A stretch of DNA of 8,616 bases, taken from positions 1 through 8,616 of the forward strand of contig JAIRML010000047.1 in NCBI GenBank assembly GCA_031258665.1, written 5' to 3'. Source of the DNA: Oscillospiraceae bacterium. Lineage in GTDB: Bacteria > Bacillota > Clostridia > Oscillospirales > UBA929. The notes under the pieces were generated by a model, which did no database searches, was not told where the DNA came from, and saw only the letters and a program-made list of their open reading frames with translations. Position numbers and translations under genes: made by a program. Positions 1-6,700 of this stretch are shown in pieces. Within the stretch, counting starts at the first letter, position 1. The number at the start of each line of letters is the position of its first letter.

Positions 1-1469
1 CCGGAGGTGTACTGCATGTTGCACACGTCGTGGCGGCTGATCGTCGCCATGCGCTGGTACACGATCTCGATCGGCGTCCGCTCGGCGGCCCGCAGCGCCT
101 CGCCCCAGGTGAGGCAGCCGGGCAGGGGGGAGTCGGTGGCGATGATGTGGCGCAGGAAGGGAAGACGCTTGGCGTGCAGCGGCTCACCCGCTTTGTGGGT
201 GGCGAGCTCCGGGCAGAGCTCCCGGATGATGCTCAGATAGTCGGAGTCCTTGTAACCGTCCACCATGACGAGGGTGTGCGTGTCGGACTGGCGCAGCAGG
301 TACTCCGCCTCGTGGATCTTGTAAGCGGTGTTGACAGTGACCAAGATGGCGCCGATCTTGGTGGCGGCCCAGAAGGTGATGTACCAGGCCGGCACGTTTG
401 TGGCCCAGATGGCCACCTTATCGCCCCGTTTTACCCCCAGGGAGATGAGTGAGCGGGCAAAGAGGTCCACATCGTCCCGAAACTCGCGGTAGGTCCGCGT
501 GTAGTCGAGCGCCGTGTAGCGGAAGGCGTACTGATCGGGGAATTCTTCGACGACCCTGTCGAGGAGCTGCGGGAACGTGAGGTCAATGAGGGACTCCTTC
601 TCCCAGATGAAGTGGCCGGTGTTGGCCCGGTTGCTGAAGAGCCGGCCGTGGCCGTTTGTGGTCTCGGTGTAGCGGCTCATGTAGTACGCGTAGTGCGGAA
701 TGACGACGCCGGCGTCCTCCAGGTCACCGGCCCAGCGTTTGACCCACTCGAGCGAGATGTAGCCCTCGTAGTTGATGGAGCGCAGCGCGCGGATCATCTC
801 TTCGATGGGCAGGTCGCCCTGGCCCATCAGGCGGTAGCGGATCTCCCCACCTTCCACGACGGAGTCCTTGGCGTGGACATATTTGATGTGGGCCCCGAGG
901 TTTTGTACCGTCTGTTCCGGCGTCTCGTTCGCGAAGCGGTACGGGTGGTGTATGTCCCAGAGAGCGGCCACCGCGTCGTGGGCCACACGCTCCAGCAGGG
1001 CGTTTAGCCGCGATGTGTCGCTGTAGACGCCGTTTGTCTCAACCAGCAGCGTGACACCGTATTCCGCGGCGATGGGGGCAAGAGCCCGCAGTTGTGAGAG
1101 GACTGCTTCGTCATCCACCGCGACATCGTCCGGCCGGGCGTTCAGGTCGGCCAAAACGCGTACGAAGGGCGTGCCGAGACGGCCCGCCAGCCGAATGTAT
1201 TCGGTGACGATCTCAATGTTCTCGGCCCGGCGGTCCGCAAATTTCAGGCAGGCGTGAGAGGAAAAGCAGGCAATGGAGAGACGCAGGGAGGCCAGGTGCC
1301 GGATGGTGGACTCGATTTCGTGTTCGGAGAAGGGCTGCGCGCGCACGGCGAAGATGTCTTCGCCCAGGCCGCGGATCTCGATGCCGTCAAAGCCGAAATC
1401 CTTTGCGGCGGCAGTGACGTCCGAGAAGGTCCAATTGGGGCAGGCCAGTGTGGAAAACGAGATTTTCAT
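1..1469 (-). CDS. Fusion of xylose-isomerase-like TIM barrel and AMP-forming acyl-CoA synthetase (3' end off window)
   Basis: I read one open frame from the ATG at 1469 to the window edge: 489 complete codons without a stop. Residues 1 to about 265 match the sugar phosphate isomerase/epimerase (AP_endonuc_2) fold. They start MKISFSTLACPNW and contain VETNG (E144), WDIHHPYR (D172, H175), YVHAKDS (H199) and YISLEW (E241), which is the usual divalent-metal ligand set. After a linker, residues from about 288 look like the N-terminal subdomain of an ANL-family acyl-CoA synthetase: LTFPQLLDRVVEEFPDQ near 297, KRGDKVAIWATNVPAW near 348, and an ending in MQYTS(G), the start of the ATP-binding YTSGTTG loop. 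The catalytic half lies beyond the edge. The start is secure: AAGGAGG sits 7 bases upstream (1477-1483). The gene is directly downstream of a T-box leader. I do not know the substrate of either domain. The isomerase half could be catalytic or could act as a scaffold. Confidence 0.88.
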   Translation of the reverse strand, partial: MKISFSTLACPNWTFSDVTAAAKDFGFDGIEIRGLGEDIFAVRAQPFSEHEIESTIRHLASLRLSIACFSSHACLKFADRRAENIEIVTEYIRLAGRLGTPFVRVLADLNARPDDVAVDDEAVLSQLRALAPIAAEYGVTLLVETNGVYSDTSRLNALLERVAHDAVAALWDIHHPYRFANETPEQTVQNLGAHIKYVHAKDSVVEGGEIRYRLMGQGDLPIEEMIRALRSINYEGYISLEWVKRWAGDLEDAGVVIPHYAYYMSRYTETTNGHGRLFSNRANTGHFIWEKESLIDLTFPQLLDRVVEEFPDQYAFRYTALDYTRTYREFRDDVDLFARSLISLGVKRGDKVAIWATNVPAWYITFWAATKIGAILVTVNTAYKIHEAEYLLRQSDTHTLVMVDGYKDSDYLSIIRELCPELATHKAGEPLHAKRLPFLRHIIATDSPLPGCLTWGEALRAAERTPIEIVYQRMATISRHDVCNMQYTS

Positions 1470-1490
1470 GGACAAACCTCCTTACAAATA

Positions 1491-1504
1491 GCCCGAAATC
1501 GGGC
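1491..1504 (-). other. Small hairpin between T-box terminator and the ribosome binding site
   Basis: A perfect 6-bp inverted repeat (GCCCGA, loop TT, TCGGGC) lies between the terminator U-tract and the AAGGAGG of the fusion gene. It ends 7 bases before that ribosome binding site. Only three of the first six bases after it (TATTTG) are T, so it is a poor intrinsic terminator. It could protect the 5' end of a processed mRNA or influence translation initiation, but the sequence does not show which. Confidence 0.4.
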
Positions 1505-1513
1505 GGGGGAGGC

Positions 1514-1551
1514 AAAAAAACTTCGCCCCCTGTGCATCACAAGAGACGAAG
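1514..1551 (-). terminator. Intrinsic terminator of the T-box leader
   Basis: Read on the minus strand, CTTCGTCTCT (from 1551) can pair with GGGGGCGAAG (ending at 1521), including T-G wobbles, around a loop of about 11-12 bases. Seven consecutive T follow (1520-1514). It sits just after the T-box sequence, as usual for transcription-attenuating T-boxes. The 5' arm of this stem should be shared with the competing antiterminator that uncharged tRNA stabilises. Confidence 0.88.
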
Positions 1552-1852
1552 ATGTCACATCTCCGCGGTACCACTCTCGTTTGGAACAATGTTCCCACTC
1601 AGCGCATCGTGGCGGGCGCGCCCGAAAGGGCGGCTCTCGCACAATGCCTTCCCATGATAACGGCGGGAAACCCGGTCGCACCTACTGCCGCGCGCCCAAA
1701 GGCGGCGCGGGTTCAGCTGACTGCTCAAGGGGGAGTGCGGGACCACCTTTGTGCGCTGCCTTTCACCAGAGGCACGTGGTGCCAAACGGCAGCTCTCTGT
1801 GCCACGCCCGTGGACCGCTTGCGCCCTGTCATCGCATTTGTGCATTCACCTG
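1514..1852 (-). promoter_or_regulatory. T-box riboswitch leader, probably leucine-specific
   Basis: This is a tRNA-sensing leader that allows transcription of the fusion gene when the cognate tRNA is uncharged. Hallmarks in transcript order are the kink-turn GAUGA (1833-1829), AGAGAGC (1798-1792), GGUGAAAGG of the upper Stem I (1767-1759), the 3' kink-turn strand GAG (1726-1724), CCGUUAUC (1663-1656), and the T-box GAGUGGUACCGCGG (1576-1563). The terminator follows. Stem I folds with GCGG/CCGC and CCAC/GUGG helices above the specifier loop and AGGG/CCCU below it. The codon in specifier position is CUC (1735-1733), the leucine codon commonly used by leucine T-boxes. The bulge UGGU (1573-1570) expects NCCA with discriminator A73, which fits tRNA-Leu and argues against Ser, Gly and Trp. 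The class is certain. The specifier is my hand alignment, and a one-base register shift would change it. Confidence 0.93.
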
Positions 1853-1858
1853 ACCTAC

Positions 1859-1887
1859 AGTATACGCCGCGTATTTTGGTTTGTCAA
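1859..1887 (-). promoter_or_regulatory. Consensus sigma-A promoter for the T-box leader
   Basis: The -35 TTGACA (1887-1882) is a perfect match to the consensus and the -10 TATACT (1864-1859) is one base off TATAAT. They are separated by exactly 17 bases. Transcription should start near 1852, about 20 bases before the 5' strand of T-box Stem I. The strength of the promoter fits a design in which control is exerted by attenuation rather than initiation. Confidence 0.9.
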
Positions 1888-1934
1888 GCTCTTTCGACTT
1901 CCTTGTTGCCGCCGCCATGGAAGATCATCCCAAT

Positions 1935-2243
1935 TTATTCCGACGGCTCTGTGAGCGCGTCGGCGCCGATGTATTCGCGCAGGCCGGATTCCGTCTGTTC
2001 GTAGCTCGACACCGCCATGTCCGTCAGGTGGTACAACCGGTTGATTGTCAGCAAAATGCCGCTCAGCGAGGTCTGGATGTTCTGCAGCCCGGCCGCAATG
2101 TCCTCGCGGGAGGCGAGTTCGGGGAGCATCTGGCGCGACAAAATCGCCAAGCTGTCCCCCATGATCTGCAGACGGCGATAGATCATGTATAGGTCGATGT
2201 TGGCTTTTTGTACATCGGAGAAGCGGATGTTTATGTACGACAT
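1935..2243 (-). CDS. Small helical ESX-like protein without tryptophan
   Basis: The 102-residue protein has the size and predicted all-helical character of WXG100/ESX family members and is the last gene of the small-protein run. It has no WXG motif and no tryptophan at all. The mid-protein turn probably lies around PELASRED (residues 41-48). A Y-x-x-x-E motif (Y81 to E85) near the end matches the T7SS export signal YxxxD/E, which is usually carried by one partner of a helical-hairpin dimer. The start is the ATG at 2243, preceded by GGGAGG, giving MSYINIRFSD. The longer frame back to 2474 overlaps the preceding gene and has low-complexity out-of-frame content. A role as an ESX substrate or chaperone partner is inferred from context. 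I could not assign a named family. Confidence 0.8.
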   Translation of the reverse strand: MSYINIRFSDVQKANIDLYMIYRRLQIMGDSLAILSRQMLPELASREDIAAGLQNIQTSLSGILLTINRLYHLTDMAVSSYEQTESGLREYIGADALTEPSE

Positions 2244-2364
2244 GGATTCCTCCCTCTCCGTCCTTTTGGACGACTCCAAAAACCTTGCGCGCGGGGCACC
2301 GGATCTTTTTCTGGCGGAAGTTTTTAGAGGTGCCCTTTTGGGTTCGCGCCGTGCTCTTTGCTTG
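2244..2364 (-). other. 121-bp gap with inverted repeats between two small T7SS genes
   Basis: No gene is seen here. Read on the minus strand it holds GGGCACC (2335-2329) and GGTGCCC (2300-2294), a perfect 7-bp inverted repeat around a 28-base A-rich loop. A five-T run follows 11 bases later. A second short stem (CGTCC, AAAA, GGACG) lies just before the GGGAGG of the next gene. The distance from stem to T-run makes it a poor intrinsic terminator. It could tune readthrough or mRNA stability between the third and fourth genes. Confidence 0.4.
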
Positions 2365-2628
2365 TCACCATAGGATGTCCCGTTCGGCCAATTGGGAGAC
2401 GCCGTTTTGCATGTTCGCCTGTAGCACATCGAGCTGGACGGCCAGATTGTCGAGCTGGCGCCGCAGATCTTCAATGATGTGATTGATCGTTTTCATCTCG
2501 GAGGAGACCCACGCGGCGTTCAGTTTTGAACTGTACGCGGTGAGGCCTTCCTTGAGCGCCCGGATGGCATCGGCCTGTTCACCAACCGCCTTTACCTGGG
2601 CAGCAGCCAAAACAATATCGGCCGGCAT
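2365..2628 (-). CDS. Short WXG100-like protein with W-V-S turn
   Basis: The 87-residue helical protein starts MPADIVLAAAQVK. Its single mid-protein tryptophan, W40 in KLNAAWVSSEM, sits where WXG100 proteins carry WXG, but the third residue is S42. The second half (HIIEDLRRQLDNLAVQLDVLQ) is a clear amphipathic helix with leucine heptads. It ends in DILW with no YxxxD/E signal, so if exported it probably needs a partner. At 87 residues it is slightly short for the family. The start is the ATG at 2628 with GGAGG upstream. It lies 70 bases after the previous small gene, in the same direction. WXG100-like fold and T7SS association are inferred from length, helical pattern, tryptophan position and location. 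Confidence 0.82.
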   Translation of the reverse strand: MPADIVLAAAQVKAVGEQADAIRALKEGLTAYSSKLNAAWVSSEMKTINHIIEDLRRQLDNLAVQLDVLQANMQNGVSQLAERDILW

Positions 2629-2675
2629 GCTAAATCACCTCCAAATGATTCCAAGCCTGCCTGCAACCTCATGCG

Positions 2676-2690
2676 GCGGGCAAAGCCCGC
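2676..2690 (-). other. Intercistronic GC hairpin between small T7SS genes
   Basis: A perfect 6-bp stem (GCGGGC, loop TTT, GCCCGC on the minus strand) lies 8 bases after the stop of the second WXG100-like gene. No U-tract follows, so it does not look like an intrinsic terminator. It could be a 3'-end stabiliser that lets the first two genes accumulate more mRNA than the last two. Confidence 0.45.
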
Positions 2691-2698
2691 GGATGTTC

Positions 2699-2995
2699 TC
2701 ACAAGAACTGCCCCGCGTTGCTGGTGATGGTACGCTCCACCGACGCGTACTGCGAAACGGTACCCTCCAGAAACCGCGCGTAGGACTCGATGATGTCGCG
2801 GTGCGCGTCAAACCGGGGCTGCATAGCGGTGATCTTGGCGCGCAGCATGTCCGACGCGTCGCTGGCCCACTGGCCCTCCAGGCTGTGTATGGTGGCCTTG
2901 ATATGGTGCAGCGTCTGCGTCAGCGCGTCGCTCACCGCGCGCATGCGGTTGGCCTTTTCTCTGACCTCTTCAAACGAGATTTTGATATCTGACAT
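2699..2995 (-). CDS. WXG100-family protein (W-A-S variant) with YxxxE export motif
   Basis: The 98-residue protein has the standard WXG100 length. Helix one carries FEEVREKANRMRAVSDAL, and the turn has W43-A44-S45 in LEGQWASDASD, with serine instead of glycine as in many Firmicutes members. The second helix (about 50-80) runs FDAHRDIIESYARFLEGTV. A T7SS signal Y-x-x-x-E is present at Y83-E87 (QYASVE). The start is the ATG at 2995 with GTGAGG upstream, 16 bases after the stop of the preceding WXG100 gene, so the two are surely co-transcribed. Such adjacent pairs often form heterodimers exported by EssC, but dimerisation here is inferred. Confidence 0.92.
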   Translation of the reverse strand: MSDIKISFEEVREKANRMRAVSDALTQTLHHIKATIHSLEGQWASDASDMLRAKITAMQPRFDAHRDIIESYARFLEGTVSQYASVERTITSNAGQFL

Positions 2996-3011
2996 ATACC
3001 CATCCTCACTC

Positions 3012-3326
3012 TCACCAGGCGCTCCGCGACAGCGACTGCGCGGAGCTGCGTACGTTCTCTTGGGTCTCGCGGTAGGCGCGGGCGCTTTTCTTCAAAAAGT
3101 CGGCGTACGCCCGCAAAAGCGTTTCCATCTGCCTGAAGTCGTCTCCGAAACCCTCGATCTGGCGCGTAAACACCACATTGTCCTGCCCAGACCAGGTGAG
3201 GCGCAAGTCTTGAACGGTCTGGAGCAGACGCAGGTAATCGTTTCGGTACGACGCGACCAAGCCCTCCATCTTGGCGGCCGCACTCTCCAACTGCGCAATG
3301 TCCACTGAGATCTGCCCTCTCGACAT
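3012..3326 (-). CDS. WXG100-family (EsxA-like) type VII secretion protein
   Basis: The 104-residue protein has a canonical W-S-G (residues 45-47, in LRLTWSGQDN) joining two amphipathic helices, with length and layout typical of EsxA/YukE. The C-terminal tail has Y85 in AYRETQENV but no exact YxxxD/E, so the export signal may come from a partner. I chose the ATG at 3326 (MSRGQISVDI) because it is preceded by AAGGGGGG at good spacing. The extension to 3452 would be Cys-rich and would cover the A+T-rich promoter region. It is the first gene of the small-protein run, about 53 bases downstream of a -10 box, and its product is expected to be the main substrate or structural ESX protein of the locus. 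Confidence 0.93.
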   Translation of the reverse strand: MSRGQISVDIAQLESAAAKMEGLVASYRNDYLRLLQTVQDLRLTWSGQDNVVFTRQIEGFGDDFRQMETLLRAYADFLKKSARAYRETQENVRSSAQSLSRSAW

Positions 3327-3378
3327 GGTTGCCCCCCTTCTGCGCAATGTCTTGCGTACCTGCGCACATATATAACAT

Positions 3379-3407
3379 ATTATACTACGCTTCACGCATA
3401 AAGTACA
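3379..3407 (-). promoter_or_regulatory. Candidate promoter for the WXG100 gene cluster
   Basis: A perfect TATAAT -10 box (3384-3379) lies upstream of the first WXG100 gene in a short A+T-rich island. Seventeen bases further up the -35 position is TGTACT (3407-3402), a weak match to TTGACA. Strong -10 with weak -35 suggests either help from an activator or a modest constitutive promoter. It would let the small secreted proteins be made independently of essC. Confidence 0.6.
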
Positions 3408-3423
3408 GACCCAATTCGCCCTG

Positions 3424-3447
3424 ATTTTATAAGAAAAACCATAAAAT
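3424..3447. repeat. A+T-rich inverted repeat upstream of the WXG100 promoter
   Basis: ATTTTAT and ATAAAAT form a perfect 7-bp dyad separated by 10 bases, just after the stop of the YukD-like gene and about 17 bases upstream of the -35 region. It stands out in an otherwise G+C-rich window. It could be an operator, an UP-like A/T tract, or the stem of a weak terminator for the essC transcript. The sequence does not decide among these. Confidence 0.4.
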
Positions 3448-3451
3448 TCCA

Positions 3452-3703
3452 TCAGATCAACATGAGTCTGGCGCCGTTGTAAAGACCGGCCTCCGCCGCG
3501 GTCGCGCGCGCGTCCACGATATCCCCCGTCTGCCGGTCGCAGAGCACGGTGGATTCGTTGGCGACAAAGAGCCCTTCGGAGAGCTCAGACAGCGCCTTTG
3601 AGATGAGCGCCGTCAGCTCACAGAGCGGCAGAGCGGGCGGGATAAACACGTCGAAAGAACGGCCGGCGGCCGGCAGGTAGACCTCGATCAGCAATTTGTT
3701 CAT
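3452..3703 (-). CDS. YukD/EsaB-like ubiquitin-fold T7SS protein
   Basis: The 83-residue protein has the beta-grasp pattern of the YukD/EsaB family. It opens with a strand (NKLLIEVYLPAAGRSFDVFIPP), then a helix (LCELTALISKALSEL), then strands ending in a family-like tail with TGDIVDA near 59-65 and LYNGARLMLI at the end. YukD proteins are small cytosolic components required for, or regulating, T7SS activity in Bacillus and Staphylococcus. They lack the ubiquitin C-terminal Gly-Gly and are not conjugated, and none is seen here. Its ATG (3703) overlaps the essC TGA in an ATGA arrangement and has GGGAGGTGA upstream, so translation is probably coupled to that of essC. Confidence 0.88.
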   Translation of the reverse strand: MNKLLIEVYLPAAGRSFDVFIPPALPLCELTALISKALSELSEGLFVANESTVLCDRQTGDIVDARATAAEAGLYNGARLMLI

Positions 3704-6700
3704 CGCGGATCACCTCCCTCCGGGCCCAGGGCGGTGAGCAGCTTGGACAGGACCGGCCGCCCCCGGCGCAACACGTAGCCGAAGCCGTCCTCCACCTCTT
3801 CGTACAGTCCGGCGGAGACCTTCGAAAACGGGAAGACATATTGGTCGGCCAGGCCGCCGCCCACCCAAACGCCGTCGGCCCCGGCCATGTGGCGCTTGTA
3901 CCAGCCTTCGGAGGACACGGCGCCAAAGCCGTGCACCCTGTCGCAGACGGCAAAGCGGATGTTGTACATGCCCTCCGCCTTCTCCATGAGGACACGCAGC
4001 TTGTCCCGCCCGTCGCCGGAGAGCCGTTCCAACAGGTGGCTCAGAGAGGCGATCACATACAGTGTCATCGGGAAAGCCGCGCCGGCGGTGGTTTTGTAGG
4101 CGTTGTTGCGCCGCACCATCTCCTCAAAGAGCTGGCGCACCTGGGCCTCAAAATCGCTCCCCACGTACGCATAGTCACAGGCGGCGCTGTTCCTCGGGAA
4201 GAGATCTCCCGCGTCCCACACCACGGTGCGCACATCCGGCAGCAACGCGGCCGTCTCCGCCAGCCCCCGCGCCGGTTCGGCCAGGGAGAAGAGATCCTGC
4301 GCCGCCAGCCAGACCGCCACCGACGATTGCAGGTCGACGGTCACAAGCTGGAGGCTCTGTTTGTTCACCCCCACCGGCAGCGCGGCCAGGGAGTGCGCCG
4401 CGCCGCGGACAAAGGAGGCATCCACGCGCGCCGGCAGGACGGGCACGGGCGGCGCCGCCGTGCGGCTGTGCCTGTCCAGATCGGCGCAGAAGGCGCGGAT
4501 GGCTTTTTGCGAGGTGTCCGGCCCAAACACGGCCGTTTGAAACTCGTAGAGCGTATCGAGTCGCACAAGACCGCGCCCTTTGAGTTTCGAGGGGTACACG
4601 CCGTCGGTGTTGCCGAGCACGCCGAAATAATCGGAGCGATCGTTCAGCTGCAGCACAATGGTCTGCCGGAAATTTTGCAACATCCGGTAGCGCACGGCGT
4701 GTAGGGCGTTGCCGGTCAAAATGACGTGGACACCGCAGTTGACCCCCTCGCGGGCGATCTGCAGCAAGCCGTCCTCATAGGCCTCAAACTGCTCGATGAA
4801 GGCCAAGTAGTTGCGCACGACCAGCAAGATGGCAGGCGCCGTTTCGCCGCTGGCGGCGCAGTAGGCGCCGAATTCGCCGCCAAATTCGGCGAAACGGCGT
4901 TTGCGGTCGGCAATCTCCGCCACCAACATCCGCAGCAAGTTGCGGATCCGCTCCTCGTCGTGCGAGAACAGGACGCCGCCCACCTGGGGGGCCTGTTCGA
5001 ACGCCCGTAGCGTCTCGGCGCCCAAGTCGACCAGGTACATGTGGAGCCTGTCGGCGCCGTAGTCGGAGAGCAGGCCGCAAAGCAGGGTGTTCAGCAGCGT
5101 CGTCTTTCCGCTGCCGGCCGCGCCGAAGATCACGGCGTTGCCCTCGCGGCTGAGCGGGAGTGTAAGAATATCTTGGCGCTGGTTGAAGGGGTCGTCGTAT
5201 TCGCCAATGACCGGATCCAGCGCGAAGGGCTCGGCGGTGTAGGCGTACTTGCGCCTGAGATCGCTGAGCAGCACAACCGGCGGGATAGCCGGCAGCCACA
5301 GCGGGCGGGCCGACACATGCTCCTCCTCCGCCAGCGCGGAGAGATATTGGACGACGGATGTGATCTGCGTTGCCATGTGACCCGTCAGGTCCTGCCGGGG
5401 TCTCGGCTTGGCCTCCGCCACGGTCCGGCCCAGGTAGTCCACGACCGCGATGCCGTCGTCCCGGTTGTGCGCCACCTCGTCGGAGGGCACATAGGGCGCG
5501 CCGCACCAGGCGGCCTGCCCCAGCGCGAAGAGCTCGTGGAAGCCGACCTGAAGATAAAAGCGCCCGGTTTCCGACAGGTGCACCGCGTCGGGGCGCTTCA
5601 GCATGTCCATGCTGTCCGCCTTCTCCTGGACCTTCAGGCAGACCCGGGCCCGGCTGTTACTCCAGATCTGGTCGTCCACGACGCCCGACGGCTTCTGGGT
5701 AGCCAGGATCAGGTGGATCCCCAGACCGCGGCCGATCCGCGCCGCGCTGATGAGCTGTTCCATGAACTCCGGCTGCTGGGTCTTGAGTTCGGCAAACTCG
5801 TCGGAGATGATGAACAGATGGGGCACTGGCGCCGTCACCAAGCCGGAACGGTACATCATCTGGTACTTGTAGATGTCGATGGTGCCCTCGTTCGAGAGCG
5901 GCCGCGCTTCGCGGAAAATCCGCTGCCGCCGCCGCAGCTCGCTCTGGATCGAGATCAGCGACCGCTTGACCGCCGCGCCGTCCAGGTTGGTGATGGTGCC
6001 GGCCAGATGGGGCAGGCGAAGGCCCTTGTCCGGGCCCTCAAAGGCGCCGGCCAGGCCGCCGCCCTTGTAGTCGATCAGGATGAAGGCGACTTCGTCCGGC
6101 CGGTAATTGACGGCCAGAGAGAGGACAAAGGTCATGATGAACTCGCTCTTCCCGGAGCCCGTCATCCCGGCGATCAGACCGTGCGGGCCGTGGAATTTTT
6201 CGTGCAGATCCAGTGTAAAGATCTCCCCGTCCGCCGTCAGGCCCACCGGGGCCCGGAGGCTGTTGGCGGGGTTGTTCTCCTTCCAGCGGGTGAGCGCGTT
6301 CAGATGCTCCACCTTGCCCACGCCGAAGAGTTCCAAAAAGGTGATGGTGGGCGGCAGCGCGTAGCGTTCGCGCCGGGTGTCGAGCTGGGTATTGGCCAGC
6401 ACGAGGGCCGCGTGCGCCGCGTCGAGGCCGCCGGCGTGCTCCGCCTGAAACGGGGTCCGGTTGCCGGAGACATCGTCTTTGTCGAAGACGGCGGAGCCCT
6501 CCGCCGAGAGTTCGATCACCGTGGAGCACTCCTTTGGGAGATCCCGCAGCGCGCTGTTTAAAAAGAGAACGCTGAACCCGTAGCTTTCCCGCCGCTGCCG
6601 CAGTGTCCGCAGCAGTTCCATCCGGCCCGCGAGGCCCGCGTGGTCCACGAGCAGCACATAGTGTGGCTGCCCGCCGTCCGTCGCCTGGACATCCGGCCCG

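Noticed and set aside
30..1007. Plus-strand open frames at the left end
   Set aside because: They are antisense to the well-supported TIM-barrel/acyl-CoA synthetase frame and show no motifs.
1735..1746. Alternative T-box specifiers such as GTC, TCC, CCC or ACT near CUC
   Set aside because: Spacing to the kink-turn GAG and the CCCU/AGGG helix favours CUC. TCC (tRNA-Ser, G73) also conflicts with the UGGU bulge. GTC and CCC are not excluded by the bulge, so some doubt remains.
1555..1845. Small open frames in both directions within the T-box region
   Set aside because: The bases are fully explained by the structured T-box leader. The predicted peptides are Arg-rich and unlike any family.
1888..1934. 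Terminator after the fourth small gene
   Set aside because: Only a weak CTTCC/GGAAG pairing is present, with no T-run. Readthrough from the T7SS genes into the T-box unit cannot be excluded, but no terminator can be supported.
2244..2474. N-terminal extension of the fourth small protein
   Set aside because: It overlaps the third small gene in another frame and has no family-like content. The internal ATG at 2243 has a good GGGAGG ribosome binding site.
3327..3452. N-terminal extension of the first WXG100 protein
   Set aside because: The extension translates the A+T-rich promoter region. The ATG at 3326 has a strong AAGGGGGG site and gives the standard WXG100 length.
5041..6561. Plus-strand open frame of 506 codons
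   Set aside because: It lies entirely antisense to essC. Its protein is biased toward Arg, Gly, Val and Gln with no recognisable domain, as expected from the complement of a G+C-rich gene.
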